NCBI GenBank assembly: GCA_963662155.1
Contig: OY759269.1
Span: 14,771,142 to 14,835,141, forward strand
Reading direction: 5' to 3'
From: Lamellibrachia columna
Taxonomy: Eukaryota; Annelida; Polychaeta; Sabellida; Siboglinidae
DNA: 64,000 nucleotides
Of this stretch, positions 47,701 to 60,739 are shown piece by piece. How positions within the stretch are numbered: the first letter of the stretch is position 1; every line of letters begins with the position of its first letter. The translations under genes and the position numbers were made by a program. Below the pieces are notes generated by a model. The model did no database searches and was not told the DNA's origin. It saw only the letters and a program-made list of their open reading frames with translations.

Positions 47701-49030
47701 GAAGAATCTGTATAAGACAAATGTTTCCTTGTCCACGTCTCATCTGGTTGGTTAGCCTTGCATACCAACATTGTTAAAAACTACAAATAAATAACTACAC
47801 AGACAGCATTCCTGGCAGCGACACATTCGCGCGGCGACAACTTAAATGGGCAAACAATGACGATATAACAACAGTCTCGGGATGCTCTTTAGAACCAACA
47901 GCGGCCTAGCCAGTAGACATCAACCGCTCAAACTCCTACCATCATTCTAACCCAAGAACAACAGGCACTCAACGACTGCGCCAGGAACACGTCAAGCACC
48001 ACCCAGTTTCTTTATCGTTCCTTCTTCCCCCGAACAGTATCAGACTGGAACCATCTCACAACCTCCACCACCCAAGCGCTTTCACTTGAAACTTTCTAGA
48101 ACATGTTCGACAGTAGCTTCCACGACCTGCAGCCAGCGCCTGAGACCCGTTGAAACTTCGGTTGTTTGTACCGTATTTTAATTAATTCGCGCTTAGACCG
48201 CTGCAACCGTTTACATGCAGCACAGGACTAAACATGATCACAAATAAAAAAACCTCTACAACGAAGAATAACAAGATAACGATAGGATATCTATTATCTA
48301 TCCTCGTTAACCAGTAGTCATATTGGTTTTCATCTTTGTCTGTGGTTACGTTGGGTAGTGATTTAAAATTCATACAGTGCCTGGGGCGTCCACTTGGTGT
48401 TGATGTACATAGAGACAAATGGTGATACGAGGACACTATTTTGCTACAAAAACCTGATGAAATCAAATTTCAAGAGATATCACATAGAGCCAAATTCTTG
48501 GGGATTCTTTATCCGAAACCCGTACACAATGGACGTCGGTCTGCATGTATACGTGTGGAAACTGAGAAGAGGCACTGCCGAAAGGAATGCGAACGTCTTC
48601 GAAACACCGAGTCCGATACTACGAGTGACATGCGATGTCTCTGTTCAACCACCGTCAACCCCAAACATCCTTTGACGCAAATATCAATATCCTGACTCAG
48701 ATTACCATACGTAACCACGAGGGATGTGTAAGTTTATACACACATAGTTATTATTTGGCTCATACTAGGTACACATTATAATATATCAGCGTGTTTTTTG
48801 ACCTCACAAAAATCTTATTATGTTCTTCATTATATGCAATGTACATAACGCAATAATTTAATAAAAAAATTAAAATATTTTTTTTCTCCATGAAATAACC
48901 ATCCCGATGTCCCAGCATTGCGATTGTAAACGTCTGAACAATTCTAACACACAATCTGTTTTAGAATGTCTTGAAAGAAAAACGTGAACTATTTGGCGCA
49001 AACAATTATTTAACAAGATTTACCATCCAA
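47701..49030. other. Non-coding DNA or upstream intron of the sushi gene
   Basis: A forward frame at 48441-48695 has a Cys cluster (CIRVETEKRHCRKECERLRN then MRCLC) and a minus frame at 48182-48466 has a hydrophobic stretch. Neither matches a domain or has convincing splice sites. Confidence 0.35.
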
Positions 49031-49330
49031 GCCAGAGGCCAGGTGGCAAGTGGACAAGGAAGCCATTGGCTTTTCGAGCGTCCAACAATTCCATCTACGT
49101 GTAACCCGCCCTCCTGAAATATGTGTCAACCTTGTTTTTAAACATATTCACGCTGCTAGCATAATCCATAGGCAATTTGTTCCATTCATTTATTGTCCTC
49201 TGTGAGAACGAGTACTTCCCGATATCCAATCTACACTGATCCTTTACTAATTTTATCTCATGTCCTCTATTTCTACTATATTTCTTGAGTGAGAAATAAC
49301 ATATTTCTATCAATATTTTCTCTTCAATCT
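49031..49330 (-). mobile_element. Non-LTR retrotransposon 3' tail, best-preserved copy
   Basis: A 72-codon intact frame reads HEIKLVKDQCRLDIGKYSFS, then QRTINEWNKLPMDYASSVNM and FKNKVDTYF. This C-terminal block is typical of CR1/jockey-like ORF2. Tail DNA (ccattggcttttcgagcgtc) is shared with copies at 20285 and 62470. Confidence 0.78.
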
Positions 49331-49600
49331 GATCTCCTCTTAATCTCTTTGTCTCTAGGGTTGTTAAGCCACATTATTTTAGGCGTTATTATGTAAGGAA
49401 TACAATATCGTAAACACTTCAATCTGATCTCATCTTAATCTCTTTGTCTCTAGAGTTGTTAAGCCACATTTTTAGGCGTTATTATGTAAGCAATACAATA
49501 TCTTAAAAACTTCAATCTGATCTCCTCTTAACCTCCTTGTCTCTGGAGTTGTTAAGCCACATTATTTTAGGCGTTATTATGTAAGCAATACATAAATACA
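49322..49600. repeat. About 94-bp tandem repeat, 3 copies
   Basis: Units start cttcaatctgatctcctctt at 49322, about 49417 and about 49510 and end with tattatgtaagcaatacaat. The first unit overlaps the retroelement tail, so the array probably grew from it. Confidence 0.9.
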
Positions 49601-50880
49601 GTGTACAACAAATATTGTCATACTCTTAATATTTGAATATTTATATGTTATTATAAATCTCCAGCCTAGAAATGTCTGATTCTGTCCGCCCACTGACGCA
49701 ATGGCGGCTATGACATCTCGGCATTCCTGATTGGTTAAATATTTCTAAGCGTTTGTGAATTTGCAAAACCCAATCGATGCCATTATTTGCTAATTAGGGA
49801 TGAAACGCTACGTTTGAGTTATGATCCAAAATGTATCGCGATACTGTGGTTACGATAGGTCCGTGTTGCGATCCAAGTGTAGTAGATGGCAGGTGCACAG
49901 GCTTTCTAATATTTATATGTCAACACAGTTTTCAATATTTTTAATAGTTAGTAGTTTTTTTCAAAAATTATCTACACCAACACATCGAATAAATATTAAT
50001 AATTTATTATTAATAAATATTATTAATAACTATTTATTAGGTGTCGGATTCTAGACGTTGGAAAACCGTTTGTATAAACGATGTGATAATAAAAACGTGT
50101 AACAATAAAACGTGACAATATAACATTAACAAAGCGATAATATAACTGCACGAACCTATTTTATTATGGCGTGGTTGCTATGCCAACCAACCTGTGCAAT
50201 TCCAACAGCTCCGTTTTTGCTAACGCAATTTTTTCAGGTGCTACATCCGCCTACTCGTTTTTCAGTCAACCTACCGCCCATTTCTTTTTGACTTCTGAAG
50301 ATGATAGCAACAGGTGACAACAACGCGCCGGTATCACAACACCTTCGGATCGCATCGGGTGACTTGGTATGTGAACTATATGAGCGGCAGCTAAAACGTC
50401 CTAGCACAAAAGCCGCGTCATATCGGGCTGTTTCCGACAGTTATCGGCGAAGACGCCGTTAGTTTCCGGACGGGCCTGCACTACAGCCTCTTGACGTATG
50501 ACATTTAAACTCTGGCGTGACGAGTCCGACCTGATACGAGGGCTTCACCTGTGGGTATCGACGTTTCACGCGGTCAGCACGCGCGTCCGTTGCCTGGCAA
50601 CCGTAGACCTGTAAAACGAGGCACGCACAACGCCACAACTGTCGCATCGCACAGATTGATTAATAAATTATTGTGTCTGGTGACGGGCTGGTGGCGATGC
50701 GGCAAATTAGCGCTGCTGTCATCGGGTGCAATAGGTCGGTGTCGTGTTTACCGTAATAACATGGCGTTGCATGGACACTAGGCTACAGTTCATTACTGTT
50801 TTTCCTGTTCATCCAATCGTGTCATCACGCGAAGCAGTTAGCCGCGCCATGGACGCTTCTGCCGCGACTCGTGTGTTTGA
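49601..50880. other. Non-coding DNA
   Basis: Contains an AT-rich palindromic stretch (taataaatattattaata) near 50012-50035 and a CpG-rich segment at 50320-50620. No supported gene. Confidence 0.45.
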
Positions 50881-50884
50881 GAGA

Positions 50885-51030
50885 TTGAGTCCACATCAGT
50901 TTACACATTTACCCCTGTGTGGGATATTTTACTCCCCCTGGCACAGGCACCGGGTTGAAGGGTTTTAGTCTCTTTCCAATTTTCGAGACTCGATTGACGG
51001 TCTAACCAACGAGCCACTGCGCCGAATTGA
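50885..51030 (-). mobile_element. tRNA-derived SINE copy
   Basis: The minus strand reads gcagtggctcgttggttaga (A-box-like) and caatcgagtctcgaaaattg (degenerate B region), then a body with gccagggggagtaaaatatc and gtaaatgtgtaaactgatg. The body matches the unit at 9386-9600. Confidence 0.6.
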
Positions 51031-52160
51031 AACCGGTCTTAATACAAAATGTACAGTTCGATGTGCGTCTTGTCATCGACCTGCAGCAGAATTCTCGTCA
51101 AATCCTACAGTTCTGTTTTCGAGAAAATCAACACGGCAGATGCTGCCCGTCATTTGTCGCTCAAACAAACTGGATTCCGTCTTCGACACAGGGGATCCGT
51201 CAAACACTGAAATGTGTGTCTGCTGTATACCAATGAACCCACCAGTAAAATAATGATTTCTCCCCACATCGATGACGCCGCGGAGCAGCATTGTGGTCAC
51301 GTGACTGTAGGGCCCACTCTGAAACTTTCCTGAGAAATGTTCACTGTTTATTGTTAATATATTGGCAGTTAACTTGGGTCGTAAAATACCAGGTCAGGAG
51401 TGAGAACAAAGTTACTTTGTTTATTTGTGAACATCATTAAGTTTCATGGCCCTTTCGATTTTTTCAACGATTGTCTTTAAACTCTCACAGCACATTAAAC
51501 ATCAGTTACCTGACCTCCATTATGAAACTCGTGACATGATTACACACCTCGTTTTTATTGACAACACTAAGCCAAAGCGTATGTCCACTACCGTCAATTG
51601 AACGATATAACGCAATAGTACAGAAAATATTACCTGTAATTTACTAATCCTATGAACAAGACCAATGGTGCTATAAAAAATTCACACATTATAAGCAATC
51701 CGCAGGGACTATGTCTGCAACGGCGGATTAATCCCTCAGCAGAACTAACAGAACAGGCAATTCGTGTGGTACAGGACATTGATGTTTCGAGTCAGGATCA
51801 CTATTAGCCTAGTCCACTACTCAACTAGTTAATATATCAGAACATATAGTTTGCCGATATTAGACATAAGGAATATGATGCCTTAATTAACTGGGATATA
51901 CTGCATTATATTCCACTATGCAGTTTTGTTTTCAAATATCAGGGATAAATACCGCTTCGTACATGGCGGCGGATGTCGTGACATGATTCGTGAATGTGAT
52001 GCCGGAATATACGCCGGAAATGACGTCTCTAGTCGCGAGCATTTCGGGTGTTACGTAGGCACGTCACCTTGACGCCCGCTTCTGAGGCTAGGCGACAGGT
52101 AAGGACGGACGCGTTATTTTCCTTCTCCGATGTGTTGACCGTTTTGGCAAAATTTTAGAG
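51031..52160. other. Non-coding DNA
   Basis: No supported gene. Confidence 0.5.
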
Positions 52161-52164
52161 TTGC

Positions 52165-53990
52165 CAGGATGGACCAATTCCTCGATCGGACCAGTGCTGT
52201 ATATTCCATATTACTGTGTCTAGTGGCATCCTCTATCGATTATGTCATTCATCAGTGTCATTTCGGATGACACTGTAAGTTTCAACGAAATAGTAGTACT
52301 TTTTAAATATTTATTACCGAAAGTAGATTTTCTATCTTCCCGACATAATGATCAGGCCGCGATCAGTTATCAGTACAGCACCCTTGGTCATACTTACAGG
52401 CGAAAATATGTGTCCATGAAGAGCATAGGACCCAAACATGTGGCGATAATAAGATTTTTAAAGTGGATGTCGTCTGCTTGTGATGACAATGCAATATTTT
52501 TAACACGTGAAATTCCACGATTGGACCAATGCAGTTGCCACAATTGGACCAGTGACCCACATAAGGGTATGCCATCATTAGCTGTGTGTAATTATTCCAA
52601 CACAGTTTATTGATTACTAGAAAGTAATATTAAACAAATGAGCAATTATAGTAATGCAAATAAAGGAATTTGCTAAGTGGTCCAATCGAGGGAACTTGTA
52701 ACAGAACACATTTGGTCATAGGTAAATGTTTTGGACTACCAAAGACTTTATTAGGGTTTACATAAATTTAGTTCCAATTGTCATATATAAACGGAAGAGG
52801 ATGAAAATAGAACTGACAAATGGTGGACCTCCGCGGACAAAGGCTGGATGTCCGATGAGGGGTTTGTTACTTGGCTGTGACATTTCGTAGATTGTGTTAA
52901 ACCAACGAAGGAGGAGACTGTTGTGTTCATACTCGATAGCCACGTGACCCACACAAAGAATTTGGCTGCAACTGATATGGCTCGGGAAGCTGGAGTGGTC
53001 AAGGTCTCACTTCCGCCACACACGACTCACCGATTCCAGCCTTTGGATGGGGCATTTTTTCGGACCGTTTGAGAAATACTACGATGCAGCATTGAGGATG
53101 TGGATGAGAGAACATGTAGGCAGACCAGTGACAACGTGGCAAGTCGCCGAAATTCATAATGTGGGGTACAGAAAAGCGGCATCCGTCCAGAATGCTGTTA
53201 GTGGCTTCAGGAAGGCAGGTCTGTGGTCATTGACCATATACGTATTCAAAGACTCCGACTTCGCTGCTGTTGCGGTAACTAATGTAATCAATGAAGCTGC
53301 ACAAGAGCACAACCCTACGCCACCTCTGATCCCAGCACTGAGAGTAGTTGTCATGGTGATTGTACAAGAGCACAACCCTACGCCACCTCTGATCACAGCA
53401 CTGACAGTAGTTGTCATGGTGATTGTACAAGAGCATAACCCTACGCCACATCTGACCCCAGCTGATGCAGCTCCAGCACTGACAGTTGTTGCCATGGAAG
53501 CTGTACCAGAGTTATGCTAAACAAAACAAAGTCGGACCGGCCATAGCTATGCCTATCCACCCAAAAGCCCAGTACTGGTGGGCTCTAAAGGATGTCGATC
53601 ATTTCCGCTAGCCTATTCCGGAACCATTGACAGAAGACTATGAACATTAGGCCCTGTTAACATTTCATTTGAGTATTGATTAATTATATGTTTCTAATGA
53701 GCACTATATTGTACTCACGTATTAATTCAAAGTTTGGTCTACATAATTTGTTTGTTTTTCCAGTCGAATAAGACATGGGACATTGTGTAGGGTGGATGGA
53801 ACTACAAAGATTATGAACACCGATATTTATTAGTATATTGTATCTAACTAATAATAACTATTATTGTTATAATGAACACTGTATGCTACTTATGTATCAA
53901 TTCATAATTATGCTTCGTCCTATATATAATCAGTTTACTTTTGGTCCAATCGAAGATATTGGGTGGTCCAATCGAGACCACGATTAGACA
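52165..53990 (+). mobile_element. Degenerate pogo/Tigger-like DNA transposon
   Basis: Inverted motifs bound the region: ctcgatcggaccagtg near 52181 and, reverse-complemented, ctcgattggaccaccc near 53970. Inside, the plus strand encodes the second half of a DDE_1 (CENP-B/Tigger) transposase, itemised in the next entry. The N-terminal HTH half is not recognisable. It is dead by a stop codon and a frameshift. Confidence 0.75.
52826..53520 (+). pseudogene. Tigger/pogo-type DDE transposase relic
   Basis: Frame 1 (52826-53045) reads KGWMSDEGFVTWL, an in-frame stop, then FILDSHVTHTKN (second catalytic Asp region), then VSLPPHTTHRFQPLDGAFF. One base shift then gives FFGPFEKYYDAALRMWMREH, VTTWQVAEIHNVGYRKAA and NAVSGFRKAGLWSL, the usual end of the DDE_1 superfamily endonuclease. 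After it comes an in-frame threefold repeat of 63 bp (starts 53301, 53364, 53427; QEHNPTPPLI). Confidence 0.85.
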
Positions 53991-55675
53991 GTTTTTTTTT
54001 TAATTCACATTTAAAAAAAATTCATTAATGATTTTCTTGTGATTAATTGCTTGTTGTTGAAAATAAAATATAAACTCTATGTTAGTGTATTGTTTACATC
54101 AATTTAATTTGTTTTCGTTTCTATATTCAAGTTTATCGTTAGGGGTCCCAATCCCAGCAACTCTCTCCTGTTGTCAGTCTAACTATGGCTACCGCATTGC
54201 TATTTTTCACTAATTTCCAGATCTTCCGTTTGAGATTCTCAGTGACTCATAAACAGTTGCCACACACAGAAGGTCATTAATACGGGGACAACCGTCTCGC
54301 CGTCTCGTCGACTCTTACGCCTCCGTAAACTGTTTGGTTCCCAATCCACCGCGTGGCGCCACTGCTACGTGCAAGGCGCCCAATGTGAGAGGCTTTTGCA
54401 AGTTAGTTGTTGATTTAATTCGCCAGGTGGCGCTATGTGTCACATGGCCAATAATAACTACTCAAGCTAGACAAGTGGTCGAATGCGAAACGTACAAACC
54501 ATTAATTTTTCCTTTTTTATTATGTTGCAATTGTCATCACCATGGCAAATTATAGAGGAATATATTTAGCACGGCTGAGAAATTAACTTAGGTAACGTTT
54601 GAAGTTGGCCGATAATTCCAGATATGTTCTTAAGTTACTATAATGTTACCAGAACATGCACACATCAACTGCCAATACATAGGAACTACGCGTCATAGTT
54701 GAGACGCATGCGACATTGACAGGCTTGCGCAAAAATCGACTCACATTAGTAATAAATAGATTATGTTTGTAGATTAGAAAATGTTTGCCATTGCTCGTCA
54801 CACAGATTCCACATAACATCATTATATCTAACAAAATCAGGAAGGGAGGCTCTGTTCACAAACGGCATTGTTGCAGTTGTTGTGGATGGGTTGAACCTTT
54901 TATTTTGGCGAAACGAAAAAGGTTCTACTGTGTTTCATTGTGTGAGATTTTAAGATTTTAAAAGCGACACAAAATCATGGGTTTGGGGCAATGAGTTAAT
55001 ACAAACTAACCATTTGCAACTACCATGACAAATATAACGCTAGTGGTTTTCTTAAAATGTGTTCTAAAGTTTGGAGATTCTAGTCAAATCTAGTTTTCCT
55101 GGCGGCTGACATGTTGACCAGAGCGACCAATAAGCGCCTGGCAGTTCGTGGAAATCGAAGCAGCTAGACTTCCACTGCGACGTGTTACGTGCCTTCGACC
55201 GAGAACGAAGGGTCGACGGGCATACACCGAAGCAACGCAAACAAACTGTCAACCAAGCGAGCTGCTAAGTCACAACGGGAGAAGTTTAGTAAACAAATGC
55301 CAAAATACGTTGTATAAGTTGAACTTTAACGCAAACAACTGCGCCATATCCTAATAGTAAGTACAGGAATAGGTGTTTACAAATATATCCTCATTTACAG
55401 ACTATTTACAGACTACCGGCACTTATGACGTAGGATTATGTAACAGAACATGTAAGATGGTGTGTGTTCAACAATGTTTTCCCAGTAAACCACTGGAGTG
55501 ATATTCTTGATTGCATAGGCCGAAAAAACATGATTTTTGTTTCGCCCATCATCACCAGTCGACCTAATAGGTCAAGACAAGCTGAACAGCTATGTTTGTT
55601 TCACCCGATGCACAAACACTATCCGTTAGATGGCGCGGTTTTGTCTTGACTGGTACAAAACTAGGGGCGACTGTT
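53991..55675. other. Non-coding DNA
   Basis: No supported gene. CTCF-like motifs at 54421-54436 and 55625-55638. A minus frame at 55064-55252 lacks a domain. Confidence 0.45.
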
Positions 55676-55678
55676 GGG

Positions 55679-55875
55679 GATAGTTTGACTGTTACGATAG
55701 TTTGACTGTTACGACAGTTTGACTGTTACGATAGTTTGACTGTTACGACAGTTTGACTGTTACGATAGTTTGACTGTTACGACATTTTGACTGTTACGAT
55801 AGTTTGACTGTTACGATAGTTTGACTGTTACGACAGTTTGACTGTTACGATAGTTTGACTGTTACGATAGTTTCA
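55679..55875. repeat. 17-bp minisatellite, 11 copies
   Basis: Units gatagtttgactgttac and gacagtttgactgttac alternate with partial regularity. Confidence 0.95.
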
Positions 55876-56561
55876 CAATGGCTGCATAACTATTGCATTA
55901 CTATTGCGACAGTTTCATAACTGTCGCGATAGCATTGAGATAGTATCACGGAATAGGAATTCAGTCCAAGCGGGTGGCCTTATCGCGTACCTTGGTAGTC
56001 GGTTAAAATGCTGAATCCACGAATGACGCTGCTTTAGTCGACGATTGTTGATGTTAGGTCGATTAATAAATAAAGTTATCCAGCTGAAAAGCATGTATAT
56101 TTATATTATTACAGTGACACGGTTAGCCCTACTGAATTGTTTTGCCAACTATCTTTGTCATCGACAATCCAGTTTACTATCGATGATTACTATCGATAGC
56201 TCAATTTACTATTGATAGTAATACATCGTCACATCGACTGTTGCGATGCATCGATAGTTCGATGTATTGCTATACCCCGATAGGAAATAAAAGACCGACG
56301 CACGTGGCTCATATGTATATTTATTACACGAATGTACGAATAACACACACAACAGCTACATAATATACGATATTGTACATCAGGATTGGCCGTACATTAC
56401 ATATTCCTTTAATTTGGATCTATGCAAACAACAAAGGATCATATTTTTATAACGACCACCTTATCCCGTCCATAACGATACAACATGACTTTATTCCTGC
56501 TATATATACTACTACGATTATTGAACAATATCACTGACATGTTATCGAACAAATAATTGTA
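55876..56561. other. Non-coding DNA
   Basis: Several short inverted motifs around atcgatag at 56155-56280. No supported gene. Confidence 0.5.
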
Positions 56562-56860
56562 TCCCGTTGATATTCCCTGCGAGTGTGTATACCATTTTAT
56601 ATTCCCGGCGAGTGTGGAAAGTCTTCAAGTATTGAACATCATTTACATATTACGAAATCACACTCGTCATATCACCGCCATTATATAAGTCTCCCTTTTA
56701 TATTCCCGGCGAATGTAGATACTGTTAATTAATTGAATATCATTCACGTATAACGAAATCACACTCGTCATACCAGTGCCATTATATGTCTTCCATTGAT
56801 ATTCCCAGCGAATGTGGAAATTCTTCAGGTATTGAACATCATTCACGTATAACACTATTT
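56562..56860. repeat. About 105-bp tandem repeat, 3 diverged copies
   Basis: Units contain tatattcccggcgaatgtgg and attgaacatcattcacgtat then aacgaaatcacactcgtcat. Confidence 0.85.
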
Positions 56861-59800
56861 TGCTCTACCATATCAAACAATGCACATTCACGTCTCGTTT
56901 ATCCGTTCTTCGATAATCCGGCTTTTCTGCCCGCATCCTTTTATATGAGAATGATCTGGACACACTACAAATTGCGTAAAGCAATCTAAACGTCACGATA
57001 CCTTACGTGTATTTTACCGATAGCCATAGCATATGTGATAATATGGCATTTGATTAATCCGACCGCTTCGATAATCCGGCCAAAACCGTTGGTAACCAAA
57101 GTGTACGGATAAACTCAATATGACAGTATTTTATCCACATCTCCGGAAATCCAATCCGTGTTATTTCCCGATTCCAGGATCATACTATGCCAATGTTTCC
57201 AGATGTTACCCTGGCCTGTCCATCAACACAACGTAGTGCGCTGTAATATGTTCTTCAATCTCTGTGCGTATTAGTTATCTTAAAGCAGCCAACGCGCATG
57301 CTCCACCAGAGGGCGTGCGCAGGACTTTAATTTTGAAGTATCTTGCGTGTTACACGTGCCTGTGTGGAGTAAAGATTGTGCATGAGTGTGTTTGGATAAG
57401 CGCATTCGGTATGCTCTACCAATGCTCTTTCATTGCAGAGGTATAGCTATGATTTCGTAGTCGATTACGACGGATCTATTTGTTCACGTTATGACACGGT
57501 CATTGCGAACAAAATGGCAGATGAACATTTAACATATTTTAAAACCGAATGACTACCGACTGCGACTACAGAGAACATAGTCCCCAACTTTGAATTTGCT
57601 AAACTTGTTAGGCGCGAGAAATAAACATAAAAATGGTACATTTGTGATCTGCATTCCCTTAATTACATCAGAGAATGGCGGAGGAGCTCAAATAATTGGA
57701 CGGGGCTACGGCCTTGTCCTATTGTTTGTATCACTCCGCTACCTTCTCGAAAGATTACAGTGGATACAATTCGCAAATGTACCATTTGTTATTATAATAC
57801 ATATGTGCAGCGCTTCCCTGATTTGATGATATGGCTTGACCAACGTTGGCTAACTGTCCCGGCTGTGTTCCTGCGTTGCGTTTTTTTGAAAGCTACGAGG
57901 GCTGGGGAGAAAGGCTAGGAAGCAAATGTCCATTTAAATCAAATGTACGTTACGTTCGTTTTGTTCTCATGTTGCTTGGATGTTAATCTATTTCACGTTT
58001 TCAAATATTCACCCGATAATAGATAAATAAACGCTTTGTTCCGTTTTGTTCCTCCTCGTGGCGCCGTGATCGTTGACCTGTCACGTGATGGTAAAACGGG
58101 TGGGGGTGGGGTGGGAGGGGGGGCTGAATTGGTGACAAACCGTTAACTTTATGTTTGACACGAAAGGTATAGTTGAAAAGACTAGACTGCCTTCCCGACC
58201 GACTGCCTTAATACACTAACCACGGACACAGCGAATATATCCCAATGACATATGTAATTTTACGTACGACAACAACTACACAAATCTATGTTACAAATGT
58301 ACAGAACCGGCATCGCCTTTGGACGCCCCACGGAACCATAGAAACGACAGTGAATCTCTCCGGGCTTCCTGCGGCTAGCTCCAAACCATTCGTCGCACCC
58401 GAGTAACTAAGTAGACTTCGCAGTAGCATCAGCAAGCCGCGCAACCCTTTACTTTGAAGCACGTTGTTCATCCCTACTGCACCCGTTAGTATTGTTTCCG
58501 ATTAAATTGCGACTGTCGCAATACATTCGCCAGGCAACCTACACGAAGCGACGATATAAATAAAATCCAGCATTATAATCACACCATGTCCACTTTGCCT
58601 TATTTACGCAGTTTGTATACATATATAAACAGTTTGTATACATATATAAACAGTATTACATTACATATGTTATATTTATTACACTAATGTTAGCATCTGC
58701 ATCTATAGCGGTAATACTTACAAGACTACCTTACTTCGCGCATCACGCAAACTACAGTCATGAAAATTTTGTTACAAATATATCTGTTTTTATATCGCCA
58801 TATAGTTGTGCTCCCCTTACGATGTTTGTGCTGCTGCGTTTAACCTGCGTATGAATACATTAATATAAATTATTCACAATGACTACTAAACAGCAGCTCG
58901 TAGGCAGAATAGAACTTCGAGGTCCACAATATCTTGGAGGAATCACCAATTTGGTCACGCACGCAGAAGAGAAGACTACGGTATGTTATTTTCATAACTC
59001 CAAGAGTGTTGCTAAAGCCATTACAATTGGATTTGCATATTGTATTTGCCACTGTTGTGATACCGGAGATAAAACAAAATGGCGTCAAGGTGACTTCCGG
59101 TACAGAAATGCTACTAACTAACTTAGGATAACATCAAATCCTGCTGATTGTTTTATCGAACGACACACGATGACGCACTTCCTGGTGCGCGCGCTATCTT
59201 CGGCGTCGCTGATGGTCACTAATTGCGATCGGTGTGCACGTGTGCCTTGCGGGACAGACACCGGACACATATCCATGCCTAAATCAAGCGAATTGTGCCT
59301 ACGGTAATCGCTCATTTCGTTAGTGGCAAATGTAACCTATCTTTAATCACGTAACATTAGCTGATGCTGGATGTATGTGTCCGAAAGAAAACATGATGGC
59401 GCTAATGGCTACCCAAGTTATGAAGGTAACTGGAGAGTCGTGATTGAGTCATACCCATCTGGTTCTCAATACAGCAACAACTTGTTATTGCTGACAATTA
59501 ACGATAACAGACAGTGTACAGAGTACAGTGTACAGTGTACGTTTCTCCAATTGTCACATGTTATTTTACAGTTGTAAATATAAACGACATATTTCGCTAT
59601 CCACACATACATATATAAACGTATTCTGTACAACATAAATTTAGCCCGTATAGATTCGGTCATCGGGCAGGTTTTATGATATCATGATATAAGTCATGTT
59701 CGTTTTGCTTCCTGTGTGAAGAGCAATCGACAAGTGCGCCACCTGGTGAATTCGCGTGGAATCCGCCAGGCGGCACTGCCATCGCACCAGCAGACGAAGT

Positions 59801-60387
59801 TGCTACCCAGGTGACGGTTCCGGTAGAAAATAAACTATTATAAATGGACTGACCGATAATCATTCCATTTACAGCATGATTGGTGCGCCATCTAACGACT
59901 CAATGTGCGCCCTCTCTGTGGTACCTGATTACTATGAAAACTCATGTTAAATGGAACCCACTGTGAGATGTCGTCTCGGATTTCAACGATATATACAACG
60001 ACTAGTAAGACTTTTGTTACCAGCCTCATCAATGCACTGCGCGCGCTTCCGCCATATTCGTTCAAGTCTTACCATTCTATTGACGCGTTGTTCTACGTTT
60101 ACCTGAACTACGCTAGAAACAACATTTGTCACGACAACAATACCCGGGTCCCTGGCGACATAATCCGCCATTCTTTATAACCTCCGTCTTTTGAATTCTG
60201 CATCGGGTCGAAGGAATATCGTTTTGTCCGCTGATCATAATCCCCCGAGTCCGCCCCACACAAACAGCCTCGTTCCCCAATCAGCCCTGACGATTTCCCC
60301 CGGCGATCATCGGCGCTCGGGCTATACCCGGAAGTTCGTCCGAATGCATGCGCAATGTACTCAATATCACCGCCGCGCATGCGCGCG
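56861..60387. other. Non-coding DNA 3' of the SLC22 gene
   Basis: Contains an inverted repeat with 17-bp arms at about 57632 and 57772, a G-quadruplex-capable tract at 58098-58123, and a 22-bp repeat (tttgtatacatatataaaca) at 58610-58655. CTCF-like motifs lie at 59734-59749 and 59885-59897. The part next to 60388 should be the SLC22 3' UTR, but no clear minus-strand AATAAA is seen. The minus frame 58286-58471 is unassigned. Confidence 0.4.
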
Positions 60388-60739
60388 CTACAATATGACT
60401 TCCTTCGCGTTTCCGTTGCGCAGCGGCTGCATCTCCGTGCTGCTGGCGTTCTCGCTACTTCCGGCGGCCGGTCCACCGGACATGGCCGACTGGCGCCGAG
60501 CCTCCTTGCAGAACTCCGTGTAGTGTTCGACGTCGGCGATGCTCTGGGGCAGCGGGTTGTTTCTCGTCTCGGGAAGGGGGAGCGCCAGCAAGCCGCCGAT
60601 GATAGAGAACGAGCCGAAGAGGATGAGCGGGATTTTCTCCCCGTGCGTGCCGAGGTTCAGCTTCTTCAGGTAGGATATGTACGGGTAGATGATGCCGCCG
60701 AACCGCCCCGAGAAAGACGCCAGGCCCGCGCCGGTGTTC
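60388..60739 (-). CDS. SLC22 terminal exon: TM11-TM12 and C-terminus
   Basis: Acceptor acccgttgctgcag. It encodes NTGAGLASFSGRFGGIIYPY, then KIPLILFGSFSIIGGLLALP, then LPETRNNPLPQSIADVEHYT and a tail of about 45 residues ending NGNAKEVIL before the stop. LPETRNxPLPxSIxDxE is the standard end of the SLC22 fold. Confidence 0.92.

Noticed and set aside
48441..48695. Cys-containing forward ORF as a secreted-protein exon
   Set aside because: Cysteine spacing fits no domain I know, splice sites are not convincing, and overlapping frames look equally open.
53047..53520. 157-codon ORF as a functional gene
   Set aside because: It is the C-terminal half of a DDE_1 transposase; the adjoining upstream half is in another frame with a stop, so it is a relic.
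58286..58471. Minus ORF as a signal-peptide first exon of the sushi gene
   Set aside because: The N-terminus is only moderately hydrophobic, there is no convincing donor in phase, and it is 11 kb from the next known exon with nothing between.
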